The position numbers were made by a program, and so were the translations under genes. From NCBI GenBank assembly GCA_963576735.1, contig CAUYWD010000280.1, positions 1 through 64,000 on the forward strand: a stretch of DNA of 64,000 bases. The letters are read 5' to 3'. Below are positions 52,107-62,241 of the stretch, in pieces (the first letter of the stretch is position 1; each line of letters opens with the position of its first letter). Source of the stretch: Bedellia somnulentella. Lineage: Eukaryota; Arthropoda; Insecta; Lepidoptera; Bedelliidae. The notes beneath the pieces were generated by a model. It was not told the DNA's origin, searched no databases, and worked only from the letters and a program-made list of their open reading frames with translations.

Positions 52107-52681
52107 TGTTAGACTTCAGGATGTTATAATAAAACTTCTAGTCTTCCAGTGAACTCTGTATATTTCTTATGTACAAACTATTCACGATAACCTCAAATAC
52201 AAATTGTTCACACTTCAAAAGCCAGAAACCGAATGACGTCAGTTGGTGTAGTCAGGGTATTTATACACACGTGTAAACAACTTTCCCCTTCTACACAAAA
52301 ACACTTTATTTTAACTAATTTATCTAATTTACTAAATTTAAAGCATTATAGTGTTATGGAAATTCATTAAATAAATAGAAATGATTTTACAAAACATAAT
52401 ACCAAGATATAATCATTGAATATAACTTTATATATAATATAGACACTGAATATTTGCAATGATAACAAATCCATTTCAATTAATCAAACTAATGTCTTTT
52501 AACTATGAATAATCATAATATTAATAATTAATATTTATTAAATTATAAATGATTTGAGAAAACAGTAATACTTAAAAATAAATATTAACATATAAGTTTA
52601 CCCTCAAATAATTGATGGCACATATTACAAAAACACAATTTCAACAACATCTGCTGACCAAAATATAATTAGAACCTTACA
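52107..52681 (-). repeat. Copia (minus) 5' LTR
   Basis: 575 bp; no difference from the other LTR was found by eye. Confidence 0.9.
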
Positions 52682-52785
52682 CTTTACCAACGACCGTTGT
52701 ACCATTAACAACCTTTTAAAATATATTAATTTGTAAAGCATTATAAGCATTTAATTTACACCGTCTATCCACCAAAGATAGAACA

Positions 52786-53440
52786 TGGTGGCCCATGAGG
52801 GGAACAAAGAAGAATCCGCGAAATAATGACAATTAATACGTAAATACGACAAGACACCGGTTAGCGCGGCGACCTAACGATCTTCAACATCACATCAAAT
52901 CATTCCTGTGGATGGAGCCTTGCAGTGGATATTTCTAAAATCACGGGCTGTACTCGTATTGGGAATCAGGAAAACAAAGAAGATTCGAGCAGTGAATCAG
53001 CTAAAGTTTCACATCGAGCAGTTACGAGTTCGTCCGCTAAGATAAGTGTCCTTCCTTAACTAATTCCTAAAAAACCTAATAACTAACAATAATACATTCA
53101 AAATCGGTCATCATTTGTGTAAATTAAGTGTTTTTAGACAAGTTTTATACCGTTTTAGGCACGTAAATGTGTCATTTAGTGAAAAATTGCATCATCTTTT
53201 TTTTACCTACCCATATGTATAAAAAAGTGAACAAAGGAATTAACTTTTAGTTTTTAGCGCAATATTATCTGAATTAATACATAAATCATTCTATGTTCAC
53301 TATTCCGTAAAATAGGCCGATGGAAGTATATTAAGTAATAAAAGGTAACTCAATTGATAAGAATAAATTTTTAGTTAACCGAATACCAAAAAAGGATAAG
53401 TTTAAATTAAGTAAATTGTTTTTTTGTTGTTTGTTCATTA
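52786..53440 (+). other. BEL/Pao primer-binding site and leader
   Basis: Begins TGGTGGCCCATGAGGGGA, a tRNA-complementary type primer site; which tRNA was not determined. The rest is AT-rich leader without genes. Confidence 0.6.
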
Positions 53441-55396
53441 GTGTTATACCTAATGACAGAAGAAATGAATAAACAAAGTTTACGTGATTTAATCACAAGA
53501 AGATCGTCCGCCAAAGGACAAATAACAAAATTAAAAAATTATTTAAATAGCATTGCCTGTTTAACGGAATTAAACAACGTTCAATTAACGGAGTTAGTTT
53601 TAAAACTCGCTAAATTTGAAGCTTTGTCTATGAAGGTTGATGATTTGCAGAGTGAAATAGAGGTTTTAAACTATGAAACTATTTCGGCTGAAATTGAGGA
53701 ACGCGATAAAATTGAGCAAGATATAATTATGAATATAGCAAAGGCCAAAACTTTAGTTGAAAAATTCTCCAAAAAATTAGAATGCGAAAAAAGGCGCACT
53801 TCGGGTCACAATTCGTCATGTACATGTTGCATAGATGATCCTAATCACCCCTACGAATTAGGGTTGAAACTCCCTCAAATTCAAATAGCCAAATTTGATG
53901 GCGCGTATTTCCGTTGGTTTGAGTTTCGGGACGCTTTTGAAAATTTAATACATAACAATGATCGCATATCAGACATACATAAATTCCATTACCTCGTATC
54001 CTATTTGCAAGGCGACGCGGCCAGAATTATTTCAAATTTAGAGGTGTCAACCAACAATTATGCTGAAGCGTGGAAGATGATTTGCAATAGATACGATAAC
54101 AAAAGAATATTGATTAATCATCATTTGACATCATTATTTAATATTAAACAGCTTCCACGGGAATCAGAGCGATCGCTAAGATTTTTGGTTGACCACGTGA
54201 CCAAAAATTTGCGCGCCTTAGCAAGCCTAGGACAACCCACTGACAAATGGGATGTACTAATAATATTTATGTTATCATCTAAGTTAGATGTCAATACTCT
54301 GTTAAAATGGGAGGAATGCCGCAACAATTTGGAAGGCGAACTACCTACCCTCGAACAATTTTATAAATTTATCATAGACCCTGCTGATGTGCTCGAGTCA
54401 TTAAATCGTAATAATCGGTCTGACGTTACTAGCGTGGCAAAAATGGCCAGTGCCCCTGTGCGTTCTATATCTAATAACAATAATTATATTCAAAGGCAAG
54501 GTCAAAATCAAAACAATGTCGTAAAATCGTTTGCGAGCACTAGCAATAATTATAGGAAGAAACCAAATACATTTATGTGTATTATTTGCAATGAGCGTCA
54601 TAGGATATATGATTGTCCAACGTTTAAAGCGAAGGGGGTTGACGAGCGAATGATGGACGTGACGAAGTATAAGTTGTGTGTTAATTGTTTGAGACAAGGA
54701 CACCCTGAAAGCGAGTGTCGCATGGGTCCATGCCGTGAACGCGGCTGCACGAAGCGTCACAATAGTTTGCTCCATCGCCCATCATCCTCCTCAAGCCACC
54801 TCGCTCTCATTGATGAACAATATGAAAATGAAATTATCGTTAACTATTCTAATTACAATACAAATCAGGTGTTATTATCTACTGCTATCATTGAAGTATC
54901 GAATCCAGTTGATCATCAAAAGGTCAAAGTTCGTGCTCTTTTAGATTGCGGAAGCCAATCGTCATTTATATCTGAGTCCCTAAAGACCAGGCTATCATTA
55001 AAGTCTCGCCACATAGACACACTAAAGGTCAATGGTATAGGCAACACTTCTTCAATCAATGTAATTGAAAGTTGTGATATTCAATTGAAAGCAACAAATA
55101 CTAATTTCAGTGCAAAGTTATCATCTTTTGTGTTAAATGAGCTCACCGGTCGTGTATCAAAGACGCCGGTTGACATCAAGTCAATTAAATTACCAAAAAA
55201 TATTCAGTTGGCTGACCCCATGTTTTATCAGCCAGCTCCCATAGATGTTCTGATAGGTGCTGATCTCTTCTGGGACATTCTAGGCAACGAACAACGTTCT
55301 CTAGGACCAAACAATCCTAAGTTAAGGAGTTCACAGTTAGGTTGGATAATCTCTGGCCCTATAAATTCAGCAGTATCTAGCAAAAGGATACACTAG
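53441..55396 (+). CDS. BEL/Pao Gag-protease, pol-less
   Basis: An intact 651-residue frame. A coiled N-terminus (residues 1-120) leads into LPQIQIAKFDG...WFEFRDAFENLIH, the BEL/Pao Gag core (DUF1759 type). Knuckle-like Cys/His motifs follow (CIICNERHRIYDCP; CVNCLRQGHPESECRMGPC, about 380-430). An aspartic protease (DUF1758 type) has ALLDCGSQSSFISE (about 501) and IDVLIGADLFWDI (about 607). It stops after LGWIISGPINS, just where Pol should begin, so the element makes capsid and protease only. The track start may be four residues upstream of the true Met (MTEEMNKQ). Confidence 0.88.
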   Translation: MLYLMTEEMNKQSLRDLITRRSSAKGQITKLKNYLNSIACLTELNNVQLTELVLKLAKFEALSMKVDDLQSEIEVLNYETISAEIEERDKIEQDIIMNIAKAKTLVEKFSKKLECEKRRTSGHNSSCTCCIDDPNHPYELGLKLPQIQIAKFDGAYFRWFEFRDAFENLIHNNDRISDIHKFHYLVSYLQGDAARIISNLEVSTNNYAEAWKMICNRYDNKRILINHHLTSLFNIKQLPRESERSLRFLVDHVTKNLRALASLGQPTDKWDVLIIFMLSSKLDVNTLLKWEECRNNLEGELPTLEQFYKFIIDPADVLESLNRNNRSDVTSVAKMASAPVRSISNNNNYIQRQGQNQNNVVKSFASTSNNYRKKPNTFMCIICNERHRIYDCPTFKAKGVDERMMDVTKYKLCVNCLRQGHPESECRMGPCRERGCTKRHNSLLHRPSSSSSHLALIDEQYENEIIVNYSNYNTNQVLLSTAIIEVSNPVDHQKVKVRALLDCGSQSSFISESLKTRLSLKSRHIDTLKVNGIGNTSSINVIESCDIQLKATNTNFSAKLSSFVLNELTGRVSKTPVDIKSIKLPKNIQLADPMFYQPAPIDVLIGADLFWDILGNEQRSLGPNNPKLRSSQLGWIISGPINSAVSSKRIH

Positions 55397-55484
55397 AATA
55401 AATAATTTAGAACTGTTAGTTTCTAAATTTTATAATAAGCAATAGCCACCTCACTTTAATTAATTTAATACTTTGTTTGCACAA

Positions 55485-55793
55485 GTGGAGGCGATTTTGA
55501 ACAATCGTCCCTTTTGCCCCCCCTATCATCCTCTCCTAATAACCTCCTTTCCCTTTCCACAGGACACTTCCTGATCGGGAGATCTTTAACTGCTCCACCG
55601 TCGTAACATCTGGGTGACTCTAAGTTCGGGAGAGTACTACGCCTCATCACGAGATCCGATGGAAAAGCGAGAGTGGCAGCCATCACCACTAATTAAGGCT
55701 GTGTGCTGTGCACCGATCTCTAGTAAGGCAATGCGAGCTACCGACAGCCGAGGAATTTCAAAGTTGAAAGTGATCTTTCAACGGCCGGGAGGA
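55485..55793 (+). pseudogene. BEL/Pao integrase C-terminal remnant
   Basis: Fragments QVEAILNNRP, then GHFLIGRSLTAPP (one stop after), then DGKARVAAITT and STAGRMF in shifting frames. These are the end of a BEL/Pao integrase, showing that the middle of pol was removed by internal deletion between about 55400 and 55485. Confidence 0.75.
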
Positions 55794-56015
55794 TGTTCAG
55801 ACTTAACGCCTGAACAAAATATTACGCAAGAATACCATCAAGAAAACAATTGCCGTCACCCAAACGTCAGGCGCTTAAAGATACTATATACAAATCTGTC
55901 TACTCATGTCACTTTACCAACGACCGTTGTACCATTAACAACCTTTTAAAATATATTAATTTGTAAAGCATTATAAGCATTTAATTTACACCGTCTATCC
56001 ACCAAAGATAGAACA
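55794..56015 (+). repeat. BEL/Pao 3' LTR
   Basis: 222 bp, identical by eye to the two parts of the left LTR. Confidence 0.92.
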
Positions 56016-56402
56016 GTCCGCTTCTCTCCTCTGCTTCCAGAGCGAGCAGTAAGCGGACGGGAAGTCGTGGCACATTCTGATGTGCACGGCTTAGCCCCAG
56101 CGTTTGCCCACATTGGGCGGCTGGGGCGGGTGTTAGAACCTGGCGTCTGTGTCGCACCGATCGGCCAGGTTGTGTCTTTGTGGGGCGGCAGTGTCTTCAT
56201 GATACTGCCGGCCAACCCGTAAGCCTACTTCGGTGGGAACGGGGGCTCAGGCCACTGAGGTCTGGGCTGCGAGGAAGAAAACCTCTATAAAAAATTACCC
56301 TAATCCCAAGGTCAGCGTGCCGAGGGGATGAATGTCTGGAGGGAGTCCAGTGCCAAGCGCAGCTCGATGGTAGGCCGAGTGTAAAGCCTACCAAACCGAA
56401 AC

Positions 56403-58685
56403 ATGGATAAGGCAAGTTTGAATAGTTATACCCAGGTGGGTCCCCGAAAGGGGGAATCCCACCCTTCCGCATCTGCGGGAGGCGCCCCCACGTACTCTGG
56501 GGGGGGCAAAAACTGCCTCGCAGGTCCTTCGACCAAGGACCTGCGCCACAACGACCGTCGCAATAGTTTAATGGATACCGAATCTGCTTCTGAACGACCC
56601 TATACGGGACGTTTTCACCTCCTTGATGATTCCGAGAGTTTGGTCCAAGGCCAACGTCGTCTCTCGGACTCTGAAGTTAGTGATGACGCCGTGAGTGCAC
56701 GCTCGCATATGTCAGTGGACAGCTCAAACAGTCTGTTTGAATACCAGCGGAAGCGCAGAGCCGGAAGTGGTCTGAGCACTTCCGACTCAGATACTAATAC
56801 TGAGGGTGCTGAAACCAGCAAAACGAACCCTTCAAAACGGGGCCGTGGGAGACCACCCTCCACAGGACAGTTCATTGGTGTGGGCAAAGCGAGAGCGGAG
56901 GCAGCTGCTCTGCGCCAAAAGTTCTTGCGCGACGAAAAAAAGCTTTCGGAGCAAGAGGACCTAAGCCAGAAAATAAAGAAATATTCTGCAAGGAAAGAGA
57001 AGCGTATATTTCTTAAAGCGGACACTTCCACGCCAATTGAGCGAAAGACAGCTTCTCAGCTAGTGCAAGAAGTGGAAGAAGGAGTGGCCCTAATAATTGA
57101 CGTTGCCAAGAGATCTGGCAATCTCAAAGGCGAATTCGTCAAGGCCTTAAAGGATACTGCCGAAGACATAAGGCAGCGTTCCCTTCTTTTAAAGGATTGT
57201 TCCTCTTCCGGCGAAGTTTCAAAACTTCAGGAGGAAGTCGCTCGCCTGAAAGAGGAAAACATTAAAATCACAGCGGACAAAGAATCTTTGGCTGCTGAAT
57301 TGATTGGCCTACGCAGGGATATGGCGGAAATCCGGGCAGAGTTTGAAAGCAATCGCTCTGCCTCTAGCCCGGCAATCATGAACGAGGATTTGGCGCGTTC
57401 AATCATGGTCCAGGTGGGGACCATGATGAATGCAAGACTAGAAGCTCTGGAGGAACGTTTACTGCCAGAAAAACGAATTCGACCTCCACTAGCTGCTGAC
57501 AAAAAAGCACAAAGCAGACTTGAAGCGGAAAAGATGCCAGCCAAAACACCCCAACCTACACCCCTAGCGGGTAAAGGTAAGGGTAAAGGCAAAGGCAAAA
57601 AGACTAGTCATGCCAGTGAGAGCCGTCAAAAAGCTGGTCCTAGTACTGCCAATGAGACCACACAGCAAGTGGTTGTATCTCGGCCAATCTCGTCACCTGC
57701 ACGAGACGTTGAAGTACCAGGACCATCTGCTGGACAGCCAAAGGAGACATGGTCCACTGTAGTGAGACGGGGTAAAAGGTCAGTGCCAGCTCTCACCCCC
57801 AACAATAATTTGAAACCGAAGGGGCAACAAAAGAAAGCTGTTCCCCGAATACGTGTACCCCGCTCTGCAGCCGTGTCCGTAACTTTGGAAAGCAGCGCAG
57901 TGGAAAAAGGGCTGAACCTCGGCGACGTGATGTATGAGGCTCGCCGAAAAATAGACTTAGAGAGTATGGGAATCAGTTCCCTACGTATGCGCAAGGCAGT
58001 AACGGGAGCCAGACTGATAGAACTCCCGGGAGATGATTCTGCAGCCAAGGCAGACACATTAGCTGCCCGATTAAGGGAAATTCTCCCACCTGAAGCGAGG
58101 GTTAATAGGCCATCTAAGGTTGGTGATCTACGCCTCCTCAGATTGGATGATACAGTTTCGGCGCAGGAAATAAAGTTGGCCATCGCAACTTCTGGAAAAT
58201 GTTCTCCTGATGCGGTAAAGGTGGGCGAAATTAAAGATGGACCTGGGGGCTATGGAGCAGTATGGGTTCGATGCCCCATCGAAACGGTTCAGAAGATGGC
58301 CAAAGCGGGAGAAATCCGAATAGGATGGAGCCTTGCTCGAGTCCAGGTTTTACCTCGGCAGGAGCTCAGATGCTTCCAGTGTCTGGAAGTGGGTCACGTC
58401 CGAGCTAATTGCTCGTCCAAAACAGACTGGAGCAATCTGTGCTACCGCTGTGGTGGTGCCGGTCATAAGGCGAGGGATTGCGGAGAAAAACCGCACTGCC
58501 TTTTATGTGCTTCAGACAGCGTTCCAGCAGACCATCGTGTTGGAGCAAAGTCCTGTAAGAGGCCGAAAAATAAGGCGAAGAAGAAGACTGGGGGTAAATC
58601 ACTCCCCAAAAGTCAACCGATCCGCTCGCTGACTCAGATCAGCGAGCCGATGGAACAGGAGGAGCCCGTTTCCATTAGTCAATAA
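56403..58685 (+). CDS. SART ORF1 protein, unit E
   Basis: An intact 760-residue Gag-like RNA-binding protein, nearly identical to unit D. It differs by a short deletion after GRFHLLDDSES, an extra GK pair in GKGKGKGKGKKTS and scattered substitutions. The layout is an N-terminal QVGPRKGESH/YSGGGKN block, basic KRGRGRPPSTGQFIGVGKAR (about 143-162), coiled coil (about 274-314), DLARSIMVQVGTMMNARLEA (about 331-350), WSTVVRRGKR (about 450), and three knuckles at about 656, 680 and 699. The promoter-proximal 5' UTR is now separated by the BEL/Pao insertion, so normal transcription of this copy is unlikely. Confidence 0.93.
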   Translation: MDKASLNSYTQVGPRKGESHPSASAGGAPTYSGGGKNCLAGPSTKDLRHNDRRNSLMDTESASERPYTGRFHLLDDSESLVQGQRRLSDSEVSDDAVSARSHMSVDSSNSLFEYQRKRRAGSGLSTSDSDTNTEGAETSKTNPSKRGRGRPPSTGQFIGVGKARAEAAALRQKFLRDEKKLSEQEDLSQKIKKYSARKEKRIFLKADTSTPIERKTASQLVQEVEEGVALIIDVAKRSGNLKGEFVKALKDTAEDIRQRSLLLKDCSSSGEVSKLQEEVARLKEENIKITADKESLAAELIGLRRDMAEIRAEFESNRSASSPAIMNEDLARSIMVQVGTMMNARLEALEERLLPEKRIRPPLAADKKAQSRLEAEKMPAKTPQPTPLAGKGKGKGKGKKTSHASESRQKAGPSTANETTQQVVVSRPISSPARDVEVPGPSAGQPKETWSTVVRRGKRSVPALTPNNNLKPKGQQKKAVPRIRVPRSAAVSVTLESSAVEKGLNLGDVMYEARRKIDLESMGISSLRMRKAVTGARLIELPGDDSAAKADTLAARLREILPPEARVNRPSKVGDLRLLRLDDTVSAQEIKLAIATSGKCSPDAVKVGEIKDGPGGYGAVWVRCPIETVQKMAKAGEIRIGWSLARVQVLPRQELRCFQCLEVGHVRANCSSKTDWSNLCYRCGGAGHKARDCGEKPHCLLCASDSVPADHRVGAKSCKRPKNKAKKKTGGKSLPKSQPIRSLTQISEPMEQEEPVSISQ
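56435..56463 (+). promoter_or_regulatory. ORF1-start hairpin, unit E
   Basis: GGTGGG/CCCACC outer stem, CCCC-GAAA-GGGG inner stem. Confidence 0.7.
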
Positions 58686-58687
58686 TG
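58683..58687 (+). promoter_or_regulatory. TAATG stop-start coupling, unit E
   Basis: ORF1 TAA and ORF2 ATG overlap by one base. Confidence 0.85.
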
Positions 58688-61600
58688 GCCACGAGGTTCC
58701 TTCAAGCGAATCTAAACCACTGCGCTTGCGCGCAAGACCTTTTCCTGCAAAGCATGGCGCAGTGGTCAATCAAAGTTGGTTTAGTCTCGGAGCCATACTT
58801 CGTCCCAGCAAGGGACAATTGGGTGTCGGACTTAGACGGCGTGGCGGCTATTGTCATCTCGGGAGCTGCTGGCTTGCAGCTCAGGGATGTGACTCGAGGT
58901 CACGGATTTGTTGCAGCGTTAGTGGGGGAGGAAGTCACAATCTCCTTATACTTCTCCCCCAACCGTCCGCTTGCTGACCTCGAAGTCTTGCTGAGCGATG
59001 TGGAAGCAGTGGTTCTCCGTAGCCGCCCTCGCCGGGTGCTGATCGCCGGGGATTTTAATGCCAAGTCAGATGCTTGGGGTTCCCCGGCGACACATGCAAA
59101 TGCATTCGGCGACGCTGTAGTTGAGTGGGCGACGGCTCTAGGTTTAGCTGTCGTCAACAGAGGATCGACACCCACGTGCGTGCGTCGCAACGGGAGTTCA
59201 ATCGTCGATCTGACTTTTGCTACTCCCGAACTCTGGGCCCTGATCAAGGGCTGGAGGGTAATCACGGATGTGGAGACATTTTCAGATCATCGTTACATCC
59301 GATTCGATGTCTCCACGACCCGTCAGACCGCCCCGTCTCGCGGTCCGTCGTTTAATGGGGGACCAAGATGGGCCCTCGGAAAACTGGACAAGGAGCTCCT
59401 GACTGAAGCTGCCATTGTTCAGTCATGGCTGACCGGTCCAGGACGGGCTGCCGACCTGAACGACGAGGTGACGTGGTTTCGTGATGCTCTCACAGAGATC
59501 TGCGACGCATCGATGCCCCGCGCGGGCCCTATGGCTCCGAGACGGCGGGTGTACTGGTGGAACGCTGAAGTCGCGCAGTTGCGCGTAGCGTGCATTGCGG
59601 CAAAGCGCCAGTATACCCGCCACAGAAAAAGTGCGCGTCGGAACGAGGCCGAAGAGAACCGCCTCTACGAGCTATTACGAGAGGCAAAACGGGCCCTTAA
59701 AGACTCTGTATTTAGGGCCAAAATTGCCTCAAAGAAGGAACTGCTGGAGACGCTCGACAATGACCCATGGGGGCGGCCGTATAGGATGGCGAGGCAGAGG
59801 CTTCGCCCCTGGGCACCCCCCCTAACGAGTAGTCTCCAGCCCAACGTCGTGGAGAGCGTGGTCTCGGCCTTGTTTCCGACGAGAGAGGAACACCCAGCCC
59901 CTGTCATGGGTGGGTATGTCGCGGCTGCGGAAGCTGAAGAGGTGGTGCCGGAGGTCACCGAGCCAGAGTTGGCCGTGGCTGTTAAGCGCCTCCAGGCGAA
60001 GAAAACGGCCCCGGGCTTAGATGGAATCCCGGGGCAGGCCTGGGTGGTGGCGCTGAAGCCCTTCCTTGCCGAAAGGATGTGTAACCTGTTCTCCTTGTGC
60101 CTGGAGAGAAAAGTGTTTCCAGAGCCTTGGAGAACGGGGAAATTGGTGTTGTTGCGCAAGGAGGGGCGCCCCACCGACTCACTTGAGCCCTCGGCGTTCC
60201 GGCCCATCGTTTTGCTCGACGAGGTGGGAAAGCTCTTAGAGCGGATAGTGTCCTCCCGCATCGTCGGGCATTTGGAGGAGACTGGTCCGAACCTATCGGA
60301 CCAGCAATTCGGCTTCCGCGGCTGCCGCTCAGCGGTCGATGCGGTGCAATGCGTCCGTGATATAGCGGACGAGGCGGTCTCGCAGGGCGAGGTGGTGCTG
60401 GCAACCTCTTTGGACATAAAGAATGCCTTCAACACCTTGCCCTATTCGTGCATAAGGGAGGCACTTATCTATCACCAAGTGCCTCCCTATTTGAGGGAAA
60501 TTCTCGGGTCGTACCTCTCGAACCGGCAAATCACTTATCCGGTTCGGGAGGGGTGGTGTCGTCGCGAAGTTACGTGTGGTGTTCCGCAGGGGTCTGTTTT
60601 GGGCCCGCTCCTGTGAAACATCGGGTATGATTGGGTTCTGCGCGGCGCCAACCTCTGGGGTGTCCAGGTAGTGTGTTACGCTGATGACACCCTGGTTACG
60701 GCTCGAGGGAAAACGTTTCGCGAGGCCGCCATACGGGCTACGGCTGGCGTAGCCCAGGTGGTGCACCGCATCAAACTGTTGGGCCTAGAAGTGGCCCTGA
60801 ATAAATCCGAGGCCATGTGGTTTCATGGGCCTCGGAATCGCCCGCCGGTGGACTCCGCCATAGTAGTGGGCGGGGTGAGGATTGCCGTCGAGACAACGCT
60901 ACATTATCTGGGTTTAATTCTCGACGGCCGTTGGACCTTCCGCGCCCACTTTGAGCGCCTGGGGCCGAGATTGATAGTGGCAGCAGCGGCTCTTTGTAAG
61001 CTGCTGCCAAACCTGGGGGGCCCCAGGTCAGGTTGCAGGCAGCTATATGCGGGGGTCGTGCGGTCGATGGCCATGTACGGCGCCCCGATATGGGCTGACA
61101 CCCTTGATGGGCCAAACGCGGCGCTGCTTCATGCGCCGCAAAGGCTCATGGCCACTAGGGTGTCGAGAGGCTACCGCACAGTCTCTCGCGAGGCTGCCTG
61201 CTTGATGGCGGGGTCGATGCCGTGGGACCTAGACGCGAAAGTCCTCGCGTCGACGTTCCACTGGCGGAAGGAACGGCGGGCTCAGGGCCACTGGCCCACG
61301 CAGAAGGAAACGGCTGCCTACCGCTTGGAGGTGCAGGCAGTCGCCCTCGAGGCTTGGGCGCTAAGGCTTGCTGTGCCTAGCGCCGGGCATAGGACGGTGG
61401 AGGCAATTCTCCCCGTCTTCGAGCAGTGGTTGCAGCGGGGACACGGAGCTCTCAGCTTCCGGCTTACACAGATGCTGACAGGGCATGGCTGCTTCGGTAG
61501 GTATCTGTGGAGGCTGGGTAGGGAGCAGTCTGCCCGTTGCCACCACTGCGCGGTGTGTCCGGAGGACACGGCCCAGCATACCTTGGAGGTGTGCCCGGCC

Positions 61601-61813
61601 TGGAGTGGAGAGAGGGCGATTCTCCAAGCGGAGATCGGCCCCGATTTGTCGTTGGGGGCCGTTGTGGCGGCCATGGTCGATAGGTCGTCTGCGTGGGCTG
61701 CGGTGGCCTCCTTCTGCGAGACTGTTATGCTTGCGAAGGAGGCCGCCGAGAGAGAGAGGGAGATTGCGGACCCAGCTCGGAGAAGGGTCCGCCGCCGCGG
61801 TGTTCGACACTAG
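58685..61813 (+). pseudogene. SART ORF2, unit E (one stop in RT)
   Basis: 3129 bp in one frame with a single TGA at 60614-60616 where other copies have TGG (GPLLWNIGYD). AP endonuclease: Glu36 in SEPYF, Asp123 in GDFNAKS, Asp201/His202 in SDHRYI. These are the catalytic positions known for the family, whose specificity in SART is TTAGG repeats. Reverse transcriptase: LDIKNAF (Asp577), GVPQGSVLGP, CYADDT (Asp667/668). C-terminal CHHCAVCPED...HTLEVC (about 950-970). The stop lies between the QG loop and the catalytic YADD, so it abolishes polymerase activity. Confidence 0.93.
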
Positions 61814-62124
61814 CACCGCGGCTCTTGGTGCGTCCATTAGGACGTGAAGCCCCGTTAGTGTAGTCACGAATCTGCCTAGCGGGGTTTCAGAGGCAGGGGG
61901 TGCTCAGAGTGAGGGCTTCTGGGTACCCATCAAAACCTGCCTCGAGGATGGCGGAGGCTCAAGGTGGTGGTTTTGAGTCTCCGAAAAGAAGAGGGCAAAA
62001 AGGAGGGGCTTTATCTTACCCCTCCCGAGAAGTGCGCCGTTAGGCGTGGTGCGCGGGACCGATGGTAGTCTTCCTCGGGTGTTCCCCGTTGGTCCCGCAC
62101 GAAATGCACCAGAGATGGCCACCC

Positions 62125-62203
62125 GTGGGGTTTTAGTCAGTAGAAGTCTGACATATCCCCGTCGCACCCTCATGCGGCGGGGAATCCATGAGGATTTCCC
62201 CAC
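62125..62203 (+). promoter_or_regulatory. SART 3' UTR terminal structure, unit E
   Basis: Same closing stem and two hairpins as unit D. Confidence 0.65.
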
Positions 62204-62227
62204 GTAAAAAAAAAAAAAAAAAAAAAA

Positions 62228-62241
62228 GGTTAGGTTAGGTT
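62228..62241 (+). repeat. Telomeric repeat spacer E/H
   Basis: 14 bp, (GGTTA)2 + GGTT. Confidence 0.96.

Larger units (their letters stand above)
45497..52681 (-). mobile_element. Ty1/Copia element, minus strand, defective pol
   Basis: Two 575-bp LTRs (45497-46071 and 52107-52681) that look identical. CTTT duplicates at 45493-45496 and 52682-52685 (or ACTTT if the LTR end is set one base shorter). It is inserted in the left LTR of the BEL/Pao element. The coding region 47646-50928 (minus) is broken by stops and frameshifts. Between pol and the 3' LTR lies a 45-bp tandem repeat. Confidence 0.9.
45375..56015 (+). mobile_element. BEL/Pao LTR element, non-autonomous, split by Copia
   Basis: LTRs of 222 bp (TGTTCAGACTTAACGCC...GATAGAACA). 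The left one is split into 45375-45496 and 52686-52785; the right is 55794-56015. A 5-bp duplication GTCCG (45370-45374 and 56016-56020) flanks it. The primer site starts directly after the left LTR (TGGTGGCCCATGAGGGGA, 52786) and a purine tract GGCCGGGAGGA precedes the right LTR. Gag-protease is intact, while reverse transcriptase, RNase H and most of integrase are missing. Confidence 0.9.
45277..62227 (+). mobile_element. SART unit E, split by BEL/Pao and Copia
   Basis: The 5' tip is 45277-45374 and continues at 56021 after a nested insertion; GTCCG is duplicated at the junctions. ORF1 is intact and ORF2 has one stop. The 3' UTR and poly(A) are complete. It is nearly identical to unit D over ORF1 and ORF2, so the two are recent relatives. 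Confidence 0.94.
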
